From positions 3,238,501-3,302,500 of the forward strand of contig NZ_FLRH01000003.1 in the NCBI RefSeq assembly GCF_900089585.1: DNA of 64,000 nt, in the 5' to 3' direction. Origin of the DNA: Micromonospora sediminicola (GTDB taxonomy: Bacteria; Actinomycetota; Actinomycetes; Mycobacteriales; Micromonosporaceae). Positions 46,218 to 55,115 of the stretch are shown here, in pieces (position 1 is the stretch's first letter; every line of letters begins with the position of its first letter). The notes beneath the pieces were generated by a model. The model saw nothing but the letters and a program-made list of their open reading frames with translations. It was not told where the DNA came from and ran no database searches. The position numbers and the translations under genes were made by a program.

Positions 46218-46307
46218 TCCGCGTGTCGGCAACGTCTCAGCGTCCACGGTGGCGTCGACGGGTCCCCCGCCATGGCGGACGCCGGTGTCGACGGCGATAC
46301 TCGGCGC

Positions 46308-47138
46308 ATGGCGAATCTGGGGCGCCGCTGGGCGTGGGTCGCGGTCCTGTTGGTCGGCGTCGGGCTGTTCCTGCTGGTGCTGGAGACACTGGCCGGCACC
46401 CGGAACATCAACTTCGTGCCGGCGCTGATCCTGCTCGGCGCCTCCATCGCACCGGCCACGTTCCTGACCTTCGCGCAGGGCCGCACCGGCCGGTGGCGGG
46501 TCCCCGGTTCGGTCGTCGGCCTCGCCGCGTTCGTCGGCGGGGTGGTCGGTGTCGTCGCGGCCGGCTGGCTGGAGTACGACACCCTGCACCGCCTCGGCGT
46601 GCTGCCGATGGTGTTCGTCGGCCTGATCGAGGAGACGGCGAAGCTGATCGTGCCGGTGGCGATCCTGCTGCTGTGGCGCCGGCACCGGTCGCCGGGCGAG
46701 GGTCTGGTGATCGGGGTGGCCTCCGGCGCCGGCTTCGCCGCGCTGGAGACGATGGGCTACGCGTTCACCGCCCTGGTCGGGTCGCAGGGCAACCTCGGCA
46801 CGGTCGAGCAGACGCTGCTGATCCGGGGCCTGACCGCGCCCGCCGCGCACCTGTCCTGGACCGGCCTGACCGCCGGCGCGCTGTTCGCCCTCGCCGCCGC
46901 GCCGGGCGGGCGCCGGCTGGCGGCGTTCCTGCTGACCTTCGCCGCGGCCGTCACGCTGCACACCTGCTGGGACACGTTCGGCACCCAGGCCGCCTACCTG
47001 TTCATCGGCGGCGTGTCGCTGGGCTGGGTGCTGCTGCGCCTGCACCTCGACCGGGAACGGCCGGACGACGTGCCGGCGGGTCCGGCCGCGCCGCCGCGGC
47101 GGGTCGACGACGGGCTGGGCGCCACGCCCGGCCGGTGA
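46308..47138 (+). CDS. PrsW-like intramembrane metalloprotease
   Basis: 276 residues with 7-8 hydrophobic helices. PrsW motifs: GLIEETAKLIVP (EExxK), GFAALETMGYAF (FxxxE), and histidines in AAHLSWTG and LHTCWDTFG. PrsW proteases cut anti-sigma factors; actinobacterial relatives are mostly unstudied. ATG at 46308 is chosen because GATACT lies 8-13 bases upstream, a leaderless pattern; ATG at 46272 would add 12 residues without membrane character. Confidence 0.8.
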   Translation: MANLGRRWAWVAVLLVGVGLFLLVLETLAGTRNINFVPALILLGASIAPATFLTFAQGRTGRWRVPGSVVGLAAFVGGVVGVVAAGWLEYDTLHRLGVLPMVFVGLIEETAKLIVPVAILLLWRRHRSPGEGLVIGVASGAGFAALETMGYAFTALVGSQGNLGTVEQTLLIRGLTAPAAHLSWTGLTAGALFALAAAPGGRRLAAFLLTFAAAVTLHTCWDTFGTQAAYLFIGGVSLGWVLLRLHLDRERPDDVPAGPAAPPRRVDDGLGATPGR

Positions 47139-47169
47139 ACGCCGCCGCGCCCACCGGCCACTTCGGACG

Positions 47170-47796
47170 TCAACCGGCAGCCAGCCGGATTCCCAGCGCG
47201 ACGAACGCCACGGCACAGACCCGGTCGACCCGCCGCGTCCAGCGGCTGTCGCCCCACCGGCCGGCGATCCGGCCGGCGCCCAGCCCCAGCGCCAGGTCGA
47301 CGGTGAGCTGCACCGCGACGAAGAGCGCGCCGAGCAGCACCAGCTGCGCCGCCACCGGCCCTTCGCCGGGCCGGACGAACTGCGGCAGGAACGCCACGCT
47401 GAACAGGATCATCTTCGGGTTGAGCAGGTTGGTCAGCAGACCGCGCAGGAACGCCCGGCCGGCCCGCCCGTCGGCCCGGTCCGCCGAGGCGTTGGGCCGT
47501 CCGGCGTCGCGCAACGCCCGCACCCCCAGCACGACCAGGTACGCCGCGCCGGCCCACCGGATCGCGGTGAACAGCACCGGCGACGCGGCGACCACGGTGG
47601 CGAGCCCGGCCACCACGGCGGCGACGTGCACCGCCTCCCCGGCGGCGACCCCGAGCGCGGCCACCGCGCCGGCCCGGGCGCCGTACCGGGCGGCGTTGGC
47701 GAGCACGAACATCATGTCCGGTCCCGGCGTGAGCATGAGCAGCACGATCGCCGCGAGGTAACCCGCCAGCACGGCCGGCGGCAGTCCGGCCGTCAC
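47170..47796 (-). CDS. LysE/RhtB-family exporter
   Basis: 208 residues, about six helices. Family signature LTPGPDMMFVLANAARYGARAGAVAALGVAAGE and the mid-protein NLLNPKMILFSVAFLPQF. Such proteins export amino acids or small organic acids. GTG start overlaps the thioesterase stop (GTGA), so it belongs to the riboswitch-led transcript. Confidence 0.9.
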   Translation of the reverse strand: MTAGLPPAVLAGYLAAIVLLMLTPGPDMMFVLANAARYGARAGAVAALGVAAGEAVHVAAVVAGLATVVAASPVLFTAIRWAGAAYLVVLGVRALRDAGRPNASADRADGRAGRAFLRGLLTNLLNPKMILFSVAFLPQFVRPGEGPVAAQLVLLGALFVAVQLTVDLALGLGAGRIAGRWGDSRWTRRVDRVCAVAFVALGIRLAAG

Positions 47797-48305
47797 GCCT
47801 CGCCCCCGCCGTCGAGCAGCGCCCGCCGCAGCGCCAGCCGATGCTCCCGGCGGATGTGCGCCTCGCGGTAGCGGCGCCGGTCGCCGTCGGTCTCGGGGCG
47901 CAGCGGCGGCACGGCGCGGGGGTGGCCGTGGTCGTCCACGGCCACCATCACCAGGTGCGCGGTGGCCACGTCCACCGGCGGCACCGCCCGGTCCCAGCGG
48001 TCGGCGCTGACCTTCACGGCCACCTCCATCGAGCTGCGCCCGGCCCAGGTGATGCGGGCGTCGACGTGGACCACGTCGCCGACGCGCACCGCCCGCAGGA
48101 AGGCCGTCTCGTCGATGGCGGCGGTGACCGCCGGTCCGTCGGAGTGGCGGGCGGCGACCACGCCGGCCACCGAGTCGATCAGGTTGAGGATCCGACCGCC
48201 GTGCACCGTACCCATCAGGTTGGTGTGGTGCTGGTCCATGATCTGCGACAGGGTCAGGTGCGAGGCCGACGGTGGTCGGCCGGTGAGCGTGCTGGTGTCG
48301 GGCAC
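47793..48305 (-). CDS. hotdog-fold acyl-CoA thioesterase
   Basis: 170 residues. HHTNLMGTVHGGRILNLIDSVAGVVAARH is the acyl-CoA thioesterase (YciA/ACOT) signature, then FLRAVRVGDVVHVDARITWAGRSSMEVAVKV. A single hotdog domain, cytoplasmic. GTG start. It is the first gene after the second cobalamin riboswitch and is coupled to a LysE exporter, so expression should rise when B12 is low. Substrate unknown. Confidence 0.85.
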   Translation of the reverse strand: MPDTSTLTGRPPSASHLTLSQIMDQHHTNLMGTVHGGRILNLIDSVAGVVAARHSDGPAVTAAIDETAFLRAVRVGDVVHVDARITWAGRSSMEVAVKVSADRWDRAVPPVDVATAHLVMVAVDDHGHPRAVPPLRPETDGDRRRYREAHIRREHRLALRRALLDGGGEA

Positions 48306-48422
48306 GTGTGGTTCCGTCCTCGCGAAGCGGGCCGCCGACCGGGCGGGGCGCATCGTCGAGGGCACGCCGACGGTTCGCGTCCGGCGTGTCACCCGCCCGA
48401 CCCACCCGCGAGGTCGACGGCA

Positions 48423-48444
48423 GCGCGCACCGGTCGGTGCGCGC
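48423..48444 (-). terminator. hairpin just after riboswitch 2
   Basis: Perfect 9-bp stem GCGCGCACC/GGTGCGCGC with a 4-base loop, directly 3' of the B12 box in the minus direction. It could be the expression platform, either an intrinsic terminator or a ribosome-binding-site sequestering element. Confidence 0.5.
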
Positions 48445-48450
48445 GGCGCG

Positions 48451-48627
48451 GGCAGGTCTTCGGACTCGCGGGCACGACACGAGGTCGCCTACTGGCCGTC
48501 GCTTCCCGGGCCGGGTGGCCCAGTGCTGATGACGGCGGTCGTTCCCACTCACCGCTGCGGGGCAGTCCCGGACTTCCACCGGGTTCCCTCTTGCGACACC
48601 CGGCCGGGGCCGACCGGGTGAACCAGC
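48451..48627 (-). promoter_or_regulatory. second cobalamin riboswitch, upstream of thioesterase-LysE pair
   Basis: The sequence is nearly identical to the element at 45984-46162 over ~177 bases, including the B12 box; I see only a handful of substitutions and one 2-base indel near 48527. It lies on the minus strand 146 bases before the thioesterase start. The spacer 48628-48711 to the next gene must hold its promoter. Confidence 0.9.
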
Positions 48628-48711
48628 GCTGCCGGCAGCGTAACCCAGCACCTTCGGGCCGCCTGGCCCGCCCGGCGGCCCCGGGTGGAGGGTCGCCGGG
48701 CGGGACGCCGG

Positions 48712-50175
48712 TCAGCTGCCGGCCGGGGCGGGTGACACCGGGACGCTGCGCCGCCGGCGCGCGAGCAGTCCGGCCAGGGCGTCGACCACCAGGAAACCGA
48801 GCAGCGTGCCGCCGAACCAGGGCAGCGCCCAGCCGAGCGCCGCCACCATCGGCACGCCGACCAGCAGCGCCCACCACGGCGTGCCGCGCCACGCGCCCCG
48901 GGCCGGCGGTGCGCCCAGCGGCGCCCGGCGGTCGGCGCGGGTGGGCCGGCGCTGCCACCACATCCGGTAGCCCCAGACGATGACGCAGAGCAGGCCGAGC
49001 GCGAGCGCGGCGAGCAGGACCTGGTTGACCGGACCGAGGAGACGGCCCATGTGGGCCTGGATACCGAGCTTGCTGAGCTTCGCCAGCAGCGGCCAGTCGG
49101 TGAAGTCGCTGCGCGCGGTCACCGTGCCGCCGGCCGGGTCGACGGCCACCCGGTCGTACGCGACCGGCCAGGTGTCGTCGGTCTGCGCGACCGTCCAGGC
49201 GGCACCGTCCTGCGCCGCCGGTGCGATCTCGACCGGGCCGGACAGGCCGGCGGCGCGGGCGGCGCCCAGCACCCGGTCGTACGTGGCCGGGTCGGCCGCC
49301 GGCGCGGTGGCCGTTGCGCCGTGCTTGTGCTCCCCACCGCCGGTGGCGGGCGGCGCGCCGTCGAGCGCGGTCGAGATCTCCGGGGTGCCGGCGCGCAACG
49401 CGTCCAGCCCGGCGCCGAAGTTCGCCCCGGCATAGCGGGACCAGGTCAGACCGGTGGCGGCGAGGAAGAGCAGACCCACGGTGAGCCAGACGCCGGTGGT
49501 GGCGTGCCAGCCCCGGGTGCGGCGTACTCCCCGGCCGGCGGACAGGTCGGGCACGAGCAGGTGCCGGGCGCGGGCCCGGCCGGCGGCGCGCCGGCGCCAC
49601 CACAGCACCACACCGCCCAGCGCCAGCACCCACAGCCAGCTCGCCGCGATCTCGGAGTAGTGCCGCCCGACGTCGCCCAGGTGCAGGTTGCGGTGCAGGT
49701 CGTCCAGCCAGGTGGTGGCCGGTGTCGACCCGAACCAGGTGGTGAGCTGCCCGGCCACCTCGGCGGTGTACGGGTCGACGTAGACGGTGTGCTGCCGGTC
49801 GCCGAGATCCTCCTGCGCGAACACCACCTGCGTGGTCCGCTCGCCGGCGCCGGGCTGCACCGAGGTCAGCGTGCCGTCCGGGTGCGCGGCGCGGGCGGCG
49901 GCGATCTGGTCGGCGAGCGGTCGCGGCTGCCCGCCGACCGCGGTGACGGTGAGCTTGTCGCCGTAGAGCGCGGCGTCGAGCTGCGGCGTGATCGTGTACG
50001 CGAGCCCGGTGAGCGCGGCGACCAGCAGGAACGGCGCGACCAGGACGCCGGCGTAGAAGTGCAGGCGGGTCAGCAGGGCCGTCAGCGGCGCGGGCCGGCG
50101 GGGCGGTCGGGCGGCGTCCGGCGGTGTGGCGGGGGAGTCCGGCGCGCGGTCGCCGTGCAGTTCGGTCACAGACAT
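48712..50175 (-). CDS. PepSY-associated TM-helix membrane protein
   Basis: 487 residues. An N-terminal helix (LLTRLHFYAGVLVAPFLLVAALTGLAYTI), a PepSY-like periplasmic region (QHTVYVDPYTAEVAG), and further helices with conserved histidines (DLHRNLHLGD; GWHATTGVWLTVGLLFLAATGLTWSRY). A His-rich insertion GGGEHKHGAT may bind metal. The family includes iron/copper reductase-like proteins. Last gene of the copper operon, 137 bp after CopD-CtaG. Confidence 0.82.
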   Translation of the reverse strand: MSVTELHGDRAPDSPATPPDAARPPRRPAPLTALLTRLHFYAGVLVAPFLLVAALTGLAYTITPQLDAALYGDKLTVTAVGGQPRPLADQIAAARAAHPDGTLTSVQPGAGERTTQVVFAQEDLGDRQHTVYVDPYTAEVAGQLTTWFGSTPATTWLDDLHRNLHLGDVGRHYSEIAASWLWVLALGGVVLWWRRRAAGRARARHLLVPDLSAGRGVRRTRGWHATTGVWLTVGLLFLAATGLTWSRYAGANFGAGLDALRAGTPEISTALDGAPPATGGGEHKHGATATAPAADPATYDRVLGAARAAGLSGPVEIAPAAQDGAAWTVAQTDDTWPVAYDRVAVDPAGGTVTARSDFTDWPLLAKLSKLGIQAHMGRLLGPVNQVLLAALALGLLCVIVWGYRMWWQRRPTRADRRAPLGAPPARGAWRGTPWWALLVGVPMVAALGWALPWFGGTLLGFLVVDALAGLLARRRRSVPVSPAPAGS

Positions 50176-50312
50176 CAGGGCAACTCCGATCGGGAAACAG
50201 GAATTGGGGAACGGGCCGGCCCGTGCCCGTCGAGCCGTGCCGGTGTGCGCGGTTGCCGTCTCCGGGTGAATGGTCGGACCGGACCGCGCGGAAGTTCCCG
50301 CCGATGCTCCGA

Positions 50313-52454
50313 TCAGTTGCGGTCGGCGCGGCGCGCGGTGGCGGCCAGGAACGCGTTGTAGCGGGCCAGCTCGTCGTCCTCGCCGGTGACCTCGGCCCGG
50401 TCCGCGGCCCGGTCGAGGCGGCGCTGTTCGCGCTCGTCGGCTCGGATCCACTGTCGGACCAGCAGGACCATGACCACGGCGGCCGGGATCTCGCCGAACG
50501 CCCAGGCGATGCCGGCGCCCAGTTTCTGGTCCGCCAGCGGCGACGACGCCCATTCGGGATGGACGCCGAGGTACCAGTCCGGCGCGATGACGGTGGTGGT
50601 CTGCATGAGCGCGAGTCCGAAGAAGCCGTGCGCCATCATCGCGGCCAGGTGGATGAGCACCAGGATCGGGTGGGGCACCCGGGGTCGGCCCGGGTCGACG
50701 CCGATGAGCACCCAGAACAGCAGGTAGCCGGAGACCACGAAGTGCCCCAGCATGGCCAGGTGCCCGAGGTGGGAGCGCATCAGCGTGCCCAGCAGGTCGC
50801 TGAAGTAGAGGCCGAAGAGGCTGGCGGTGTAGATGCCGAGCGCCACCACCGGATGGGTGAGCAGCCGGGTGAGGCGACTGTGCAGGGCACGCAGCAGCCA
50901 CTCCCGGGCGCCCCGCACCTGCGCGTCGGCCGGGCGTCGCAGCGCCCGCAGCGCCAGCGTGACCGGTGCGCCGCCGACCAGCAGGATCGGCACCAGCATG
51001 GACAGCACCATGTGCTGGGCCATGTGCGCGCTGAACAGCACGTACGCGTAGCGGGCGAAACCGAGGCCGGTGGCGGCGGCCAGCACCAGCAGGCCGCCGA
51101 CCCAGCTCGCGGTGCGAGCCGCCGGCCAGTGGTGTCCGGCTCGGCGCAACCGGCGGACCCCGGCCAGGTAGGCGGCGATGCCGACCACCGTCACGGTGAG
51201 GAAGAACAGGTCGGGCAGCGGCTGCCCGAGCAGGTGCGCCGCCGTGGGCGCGGCCGGCATGCCGAAGCCCAGCACCTCGGTCACCGGGTCGGCGTCGACC
51301 GGCTCGGCGACCGGCGTCGGACTGCGCGACAGCGCCACGGCCAGGCCGACCGTCGCGGCGAAGACCATCAGCTCCCCGGCGGCCAACCGCGCGAACGCGC
51401 CGCGCCGCCCGGCACGAAGACCCGGCAGGGTACGCGTGCGGTGCGCCGCGCCGATCAGCCCCAGCACCACCAGCGCGGCGAGTTTGCCCAGCACCAGCCA
51501 CCCGTAGCGGGACTGCCACAACTGGTCCACCGCGCCGAGGCGTACCGCGGCGTTGGCCAGGCCGCTGACCGCGACGGCGACGAAGCAGGCCAGCGCGAGC
51601 CGGCTGTACCGCGCGGCGGCCCCGGGCAGGTGCCGGCTGCGCCGGATGCTCAGCAGCGCGGCCAGACCGCCGGCCCACAACGCCGCCGCGAGCACGTGCA
51701 GGGCGAGGCTCGACACGGCGATCTGGTGGTTGCCCGCCCCGGCCGCGTGCCCGGTCAGCGCCGGCGGCAGCAACCCGACCAGCGCGACCGCCGACGCGAG
51801 CGCCGCCGTGCCCCGGGACACGCCGACCCGGGCCGCCACCGCCGCCACCGCGGCCAGCCCCGCCTGCGCCAGCAACGAGCGGCCCTGCGCGATGTCGACG
51901 CCGAAGCTGACCACGCTCGCCGCACCGAGCCGGTCCAGTGGCACGCCGAGCAGGTCGGAGACGGTCAGCACCAGCAGCGTCAGGCTCGTCACGGCCCAGC
52001 CGGCCGCCGTCAGGCCGGCGCGGCGCAGCAGCAGCCAGCCGTGCGCGGACACGCTCGTCCCGTCGCCGGGCAGCAGGAACGCGGCGGTCACCGCGAAGCC
52101 GACGGTGAGGGTGGCGAGCGCGTCGGCGATCAGTCGCACCGGCGGCAGCGCCCAGGTGGTGACCGGGCCGGGATCGGGCAGGCCGGGGATCGCGGCGGCG
52201 AGCGCGCCGCCGAGGCGCAGCGCGAGCAGCAGCACGGCCACCGCCGCACCGGCCGCCACCAGTCCGACGAGCCACCCACCGGCCGCCGGGCCGGCTCGCC
52301 CCGGGCGGCCTGGCCCGGCCTGTTCCGGGCGGTCCGGCCCGGCCTGTTCCGGGCGGTCCGGCCCGGCCTGTTCCGGGCGGTCGGGCCCGGCCTGCTCCGG
52401 GTGGCCGGTGTCGGGCAGGGAACGGGGTGTCGGGGACGGCGTGGGCTGGTGCAC
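50313..52454 (-). CDS. CopD-CtaG fusion membrane protein (copper import/oxidase assembly)
   Basis: 713 residues with ~15 hydrophobic helices. The N-terminal ~55 residues are a tandem-repeat linker. The first membrane half (about 60-350) is CopD-like (SSLALHVLAAALWAGGLAALL; RYSRLALACFVAVAVSGLANA). The second half (about 400-690) is caa3_CtaG-like (AHMAQHMVLSMLVPILLVGGAPVTLALRAL; HLAAMMAHGFFGLALMQ). GTG start, just after CopC in the operon. It probably moves copper across the membrane and hands it to cytochrome oxidase assembly. Confidence 0.88.
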   Translation of the reverse strand: MHQPTPSPTPRSLPDTGHPEQAGPDRPEQAGPDRPEQAGPDRPEQAGPGRPGRAGPAAGGWLVGLVAAGAAVAVLLLALRLGGALAAAIPGLPDPGPVTTWALPPVRLIADALATLTVGFAVTAAFLLPGDGTSVSAHGWLLLRRAGLTAAGWAVTSLTLLVLTVSDLLGVPLDRLGAASVVSFGVDIAQGRSLLAQAGLAAVAAVAARVGVSRGTAALASAVALVGLLPPALTGHAAGAGNHQIAVSSLALHVLAAALWAGGLAALLSIRRSRHLPGAAARYSRLALACFVAVAVSGLANAAVRLGAVDQLWQSRYGWLVLGKLAALVVLGLIGAAHRTRTLPGLRAGRRGAFARLAAGELMVFAATVGLAVALSRSPTPVAEPVDADPVTEVLGFGMPAAPTAAHLLGQPLPDLFFLTVTVVGIAAYLAGVRRLRRAGHHWPAARTASWVGGLLVLAAATGLGFARYAYVLFSAHMAQHMVLSMLVPILLVGGAPVTLALRALRRPADAQVRGAREWLLRALHSRLTRLLTHPVVALGIYTASLFGLYFSDLLGTLMRSHLGHLAMLGHFVVSGYLLFWVLIGVDPGRPRVPHPILVLIHLAAMMAHGFFGLALMQTTTVIAPDWYLGVHPEWASSPLADQKLGAGIAWAFGEIPAAVVMVLLVRQWIRADEREQRRLDRAADRAEVTGEDDELARYNAFLAATARRADRN
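52317..52408 (-). repeat. 24-bp tandem repeat encoding PEQAGPDR
   Basis: Four in-frame copies of a 24-bp unit start at 52317, 52341, 52365 and 52389; the middle two are identical in DNA and the outer ones slightly diverged. They encode a Pro/Glu/Asp-rich cytoplasmic tail of CopD-CtaG. Confidence 0.85.
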
Positions 52455-52504
52455 GGTGCGGACCTGACTTCGGACGGGACGCCGGGTTCGGCCGGCGTCG
52501 TGGT

Positions 52505-53083
52505 TCAGGAGGCGCGGCGGCGTCGGAACAGCAGCAGGGCCGCGCCGGCCACGGCCACGACGACGACCACGCCGGCGGCGAGCAGGACGGCCGGCGGGCC
52601 GTCGTCACCGCCGGCCGCGGCGGACGCCGGACCCGCGGCGGTCGATGTCGGACCCGCGTCGCCGCCGGTCGTGGCAGCCGCCGGTGCCGGCACGGCCGCG
52701 GCCGCCGGGTCGGCGACGGTGAACCGGTACGAGCCCTGCACCGGGTGGCCGTCGGCGGAGACCACCCGGTAGGCGACGGTGTAGGTGCCGTTGGCCAGCG
52801 GCTCGTCGACGGAGATCGTCCCGGTGGGACCGTCGACGACGGGGGCGCCGGTGGGGACCTTCCGTTGGCCGGAGTCGCTGAGCACGATGGTGGTGAACTC
52901 CGGGTTGAGCTGCTGGAGGAACCGCAGCGTGACCGTCGTCGGCGCGGCGGTCAGCCGGGCGTCCTGGGCCGGCGTGGCCGCCTGGAGCGTGTTGTGCGCG
53001 GCGGCCGGCGCGGCCGGCGCCAGCAGCAGCGTGGCGGCGGCGAGCAGCGCGGCGAGGAACGCGGCGGCGGATCGGGTACGCAT
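52505..53083 (-). CDS. CopC-domain copper resistance protein
   Basis: 192 residues. Signal peptide cut at AAAH, leaving an N-terminal His (HNTLQAATPAQDARL) that is the copper-binding amino terminus of CopC. DGHPVQGSYRFTV carries the second His site. A Pro/Ala/Thr linker and a C-terminal helix with RRRR anchor follow (YcnJ/CopC-type). Delivers copper to CopD encoded downstream. Confidence 0.9.
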   Translation of the reverse strand: MRTRSAAAFLAALLAAATLLLAPAAPAAAHNTLQAATPAQDARLTAAPTTVTLRFLQQLNPEFTTIVLSDSGQRKVPTGAPVVDGPTGTISVDEPLANGTYTVAYRVVSADGHPVQGSYRFTVADPAAAAVPAPAAATTGGDAGPTSTAAGPASAAAGGDDGPPAVLLAAGVVVVVAVAGAALLLFRRRRAS

Positions 53084-53109
53084 CGGGGGAGGAGCCTTCC
53101 TGGTGGTGG

Positions 53110-54342
53110 TCAGCCGAGCACCTGCTGGCCGACCCAGCCGCCCTCCGGGCAGCCGGGCGGGACGGCGAACACGGCGGAGCCGATCGGGGTGGTCCACTCG
53201 TTGAGCAGGTCCCGTTCGGCCAGCCGGCGCTGGATGGGCAGGAACTGCCGGGCGATGTCGGCCTGGTAGGCGGCGAAGACCAGCCCGCTGTCCGCGTGCC
53301 CCTCGGCGGTCGGGACGCCGTCGTAGTTGTAGGGCCGGCGCAGGATCTTCAGCCGGTCGTCGGTGACCCGCGCCCGGGTCAGGTGGGAGAAGTCGGGGAT
53401 GACGGTGAGCCCGTCCGGCCCGAGCGCGGCGAAGTCCGGCTCGTCGTGCTCGGCGGTGCCGGTCAGCGGCGCGCCGGTGTCCAGGCGCCGCCCGACGGCG
53501 ATCTCCCGGTCGGTGCGACCGAGCAGGTCCCAGGTCTCCAGGTTCATGCTGATCCGGCGGACGACGAGCGTGGTGGAGTCGCGCAACCAGTTCGGTCCGT
53601 CGGTGACCCACACGGCGGTGTCGGCGGGGGTGCCGGGTCTCGGGTTGGCGGTGCCGTCGAGCTGGCCGAACAGGTTGCGCTGGGTGCGGCCCGGTTCGGC
53701 CCCGGCGGCCCGGCGGAAGCCCTGCTGCACCCAGCGCACCGTGGCGAACGGTCGGCTGTCCTTGACCAGGACGCGCTGGGCGTGGGCGACGGTGAGCGGG
53801 TCGTCGGCGCAGATCTGCAGCAGCAGGTCCCCACCGGACCAGCGGGGTTGCAGCCGGTCGATGCGGAACGCGGGCAGGTCGGCCACCGACGGCGGCCGGC
53901 GGTCGGCGCGCCCGGCGGCGGCGTAGAGGCCGGGGCCGAAGCCGAACGTGACGGTCAGCCGCGCGGGCAGCAGGCCGAGTTCCGGCTCGGTGTCGGCCAG
54001 CGCCGGGCGGCCCCGGGTGAGCCGGGCCGCGTCGTCGGAGAGCAGCCGCAGCATCCGCCCGAGCGCGGCCCGGTCGACGCCGGGCTTCAGGGTGAACGCG
54101 ACGAACGCCGCGTGCGCCTGCGGTTCGGTGGTCACGCCGGACTGCCGCACGCCGTGGAACGACTCCACCGCGCTGCCGACCTGGGCCACCGGGACGGGCT
54201 CGGCGGGGCGTACCCGGGGATCGTCGGGTCGGGCGACGGCGATCGCGGCGCCGCCGGCGAGCGCGCCCCCGGCGGCGACGGCGCCGCCGGTGAGCAGGCC
54301 GCGCCTGCTCACCCGGCGGCCCGTGGGGGAGCCCTCGGTCAT
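53110..54342 (-). CDS. Tat-exported dye-decolorizing (DyP) peroxidase, EfeB-like
   Basis: 410 residues. Twin-arginine signal GRRVSRRGLLTGGAVAAGG. The DyP GxxDG motif is FGQLDGTANPRP, with its catalytic Asp. The C-terminal region FAAYQADIARQFLPIQRRL is the heme-side helix of the family. ATG overlaps the stop of the upstream copper-chaperone gene. Role: heme peroxidase exported folded, here in a copper rather than iron setting. Confidence 0.92.
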   Translation of the reverse strand: MTEGSPTGRRVSRRGLLTGGAVAAGGALAGGAAIAVARPDDPRVRPAEPVPVAQVGSAVESFHGVRQSGVTTEPQAHAAFVAFTLKPGVDRAALGRMLRLLSDDAARLTRGRPALADTEPELGLLPARLTVTFGFGPGLYAAAGRADRRPPSVADLPAFRIDRLQPRWSGGDLLLQICADDPLTVAHAQRVLVKDSRPFATVRWVQQGFRRAAGAEPGRTQRNLFGQLDGTANPRPGTPADTAVWVTDGPNWLRDSTTLVVRRISMNLETWDLLGRTDREIAVGRRLDTGAPLTGTAEHDEPDFAALGPDGLTVIPDFSHLTRARVTDDRLKILRRPYNYDGVPTAEGHADSGLVFAAYQADIARQFLPIQRRLAERDLLNEWTTPIGSAVFAVPPGCPEGGWVGQQVLG

Positions 54343-54929
54343 GAGGCCGGGCTCATGCTCATCTCCGGCATCGGGGATTCGCCGTGGCCGGGGGCGTAGG
54401 ACTCCTGGGCGCCGGTGAACGGCTTCGCCACGGCGGTGAACGTCTGGGTGCGACCGTCGGCGAAGGTGAGCGTGAAGCTGAGTTCGTCGCCGGCCTTGAC
54501 CGGCTGCTTGAGGTTCATCAGCATCAGGTGGTCGCCGCCCGGCTCGAGAGTGGCGCTGGAGCGCGCCTTGATCACGATGCCGCCCGGCTTGGCCTGCATG
54601 ACCATCTTCCCGTCCTTCATGGCCATCTCGTGCAGTTCCATCGGGGAGACCTCGGTGGCCGCCCCGGTGATCGTCAGGTCGGCGTCGCCGTCGTTGACGA
54701 GGGTGCCGAACGCCGCGGTCATGCCCTTGTCGGCGGCCTTCACCCACGGGTCCCGGATGCCGAGCACGCCGGCCGTCGCGCCCGCGGAGGCCGAGGCATT
54801 CGTCGAGGCCGACGGGGCGGCGGTCGTCGGGTCGTCGGACGACCCGCAGGCGGCGACGGACGCGGCCAGGAGGGCGGCGGCGATCAGGGCCGCCGGGCGC
54901 AGGAGCCGGCCGCTGGTGGTGCTGGGCAT
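54339..54929 (-). CDS. PCu(A)C copper-chaperone lipoprotein
   Basis: 196 residues. Lipoprotein signal with lipobox VAAC. The copper motif runs MELHEMAMKDGKMVM then GGDHLMLMNL, i.e. the H(M)x10Mx21HxM pattern of periplasmic PCu(A)C proteins that load the CuA site of cytochrome oxidase. The C-terminus adds a His/Met tail (GHGESPMPEMSMS). First gene of the five-gene copper operon. Confidence 0.9.
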   Translation of the reverse strand: MPSTTSGRLLRPAALIAAALLAASVAACGSSDDPTTAAPSASTNASASAGATAGVLGIRDPWVKAADKGMTAAFGTLVNDGDADLTITGAATEVSPMELHEMAMKDGKMVMQAKPGGIVIKARSSATLEPGGDHLMLMNLKQPVKAGDELSFTLTFADGRTQTFTAVAKPFTGAQESYAPGHGESPMPEMSMSPAS

Positions 54930-55069
54930 GACGGTGTCCCCTCGAAGATCGGTGTTCGTCCGGTTGGTCGGATCCGAGGGGTGGAAAGTTCCAGCCGGTG
55001 GGATCGATCACCTCGCCCGCCTGGCGGGTCGGGCACGACGCGTCGCGCCGGGGGTGCCCGCGAACGCCA

Positions 55070-55104
55070 CCGGCGGTGGGGACGAGGTTCGTCCTCACCG
55101 CCGG
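55070..55104 (-). terminator. 16-bp hairpin terminator after aztD2
   Basis: Arms 55070-55085 and 55089-55104 pair with one G-U, GGT loop, 12 bases downstream of the aztD-like stop on the minus strand. Confidence 0.7.
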
Positions 55105-55115
55105 CGAACGGGAGG

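Noticed and set aside
52317..52408. Possible CRISPR array because of regular repeats
   Set aside because: Units are contiguous, 24 bp, in frame and without spacers, so this is a coding minisatellite.
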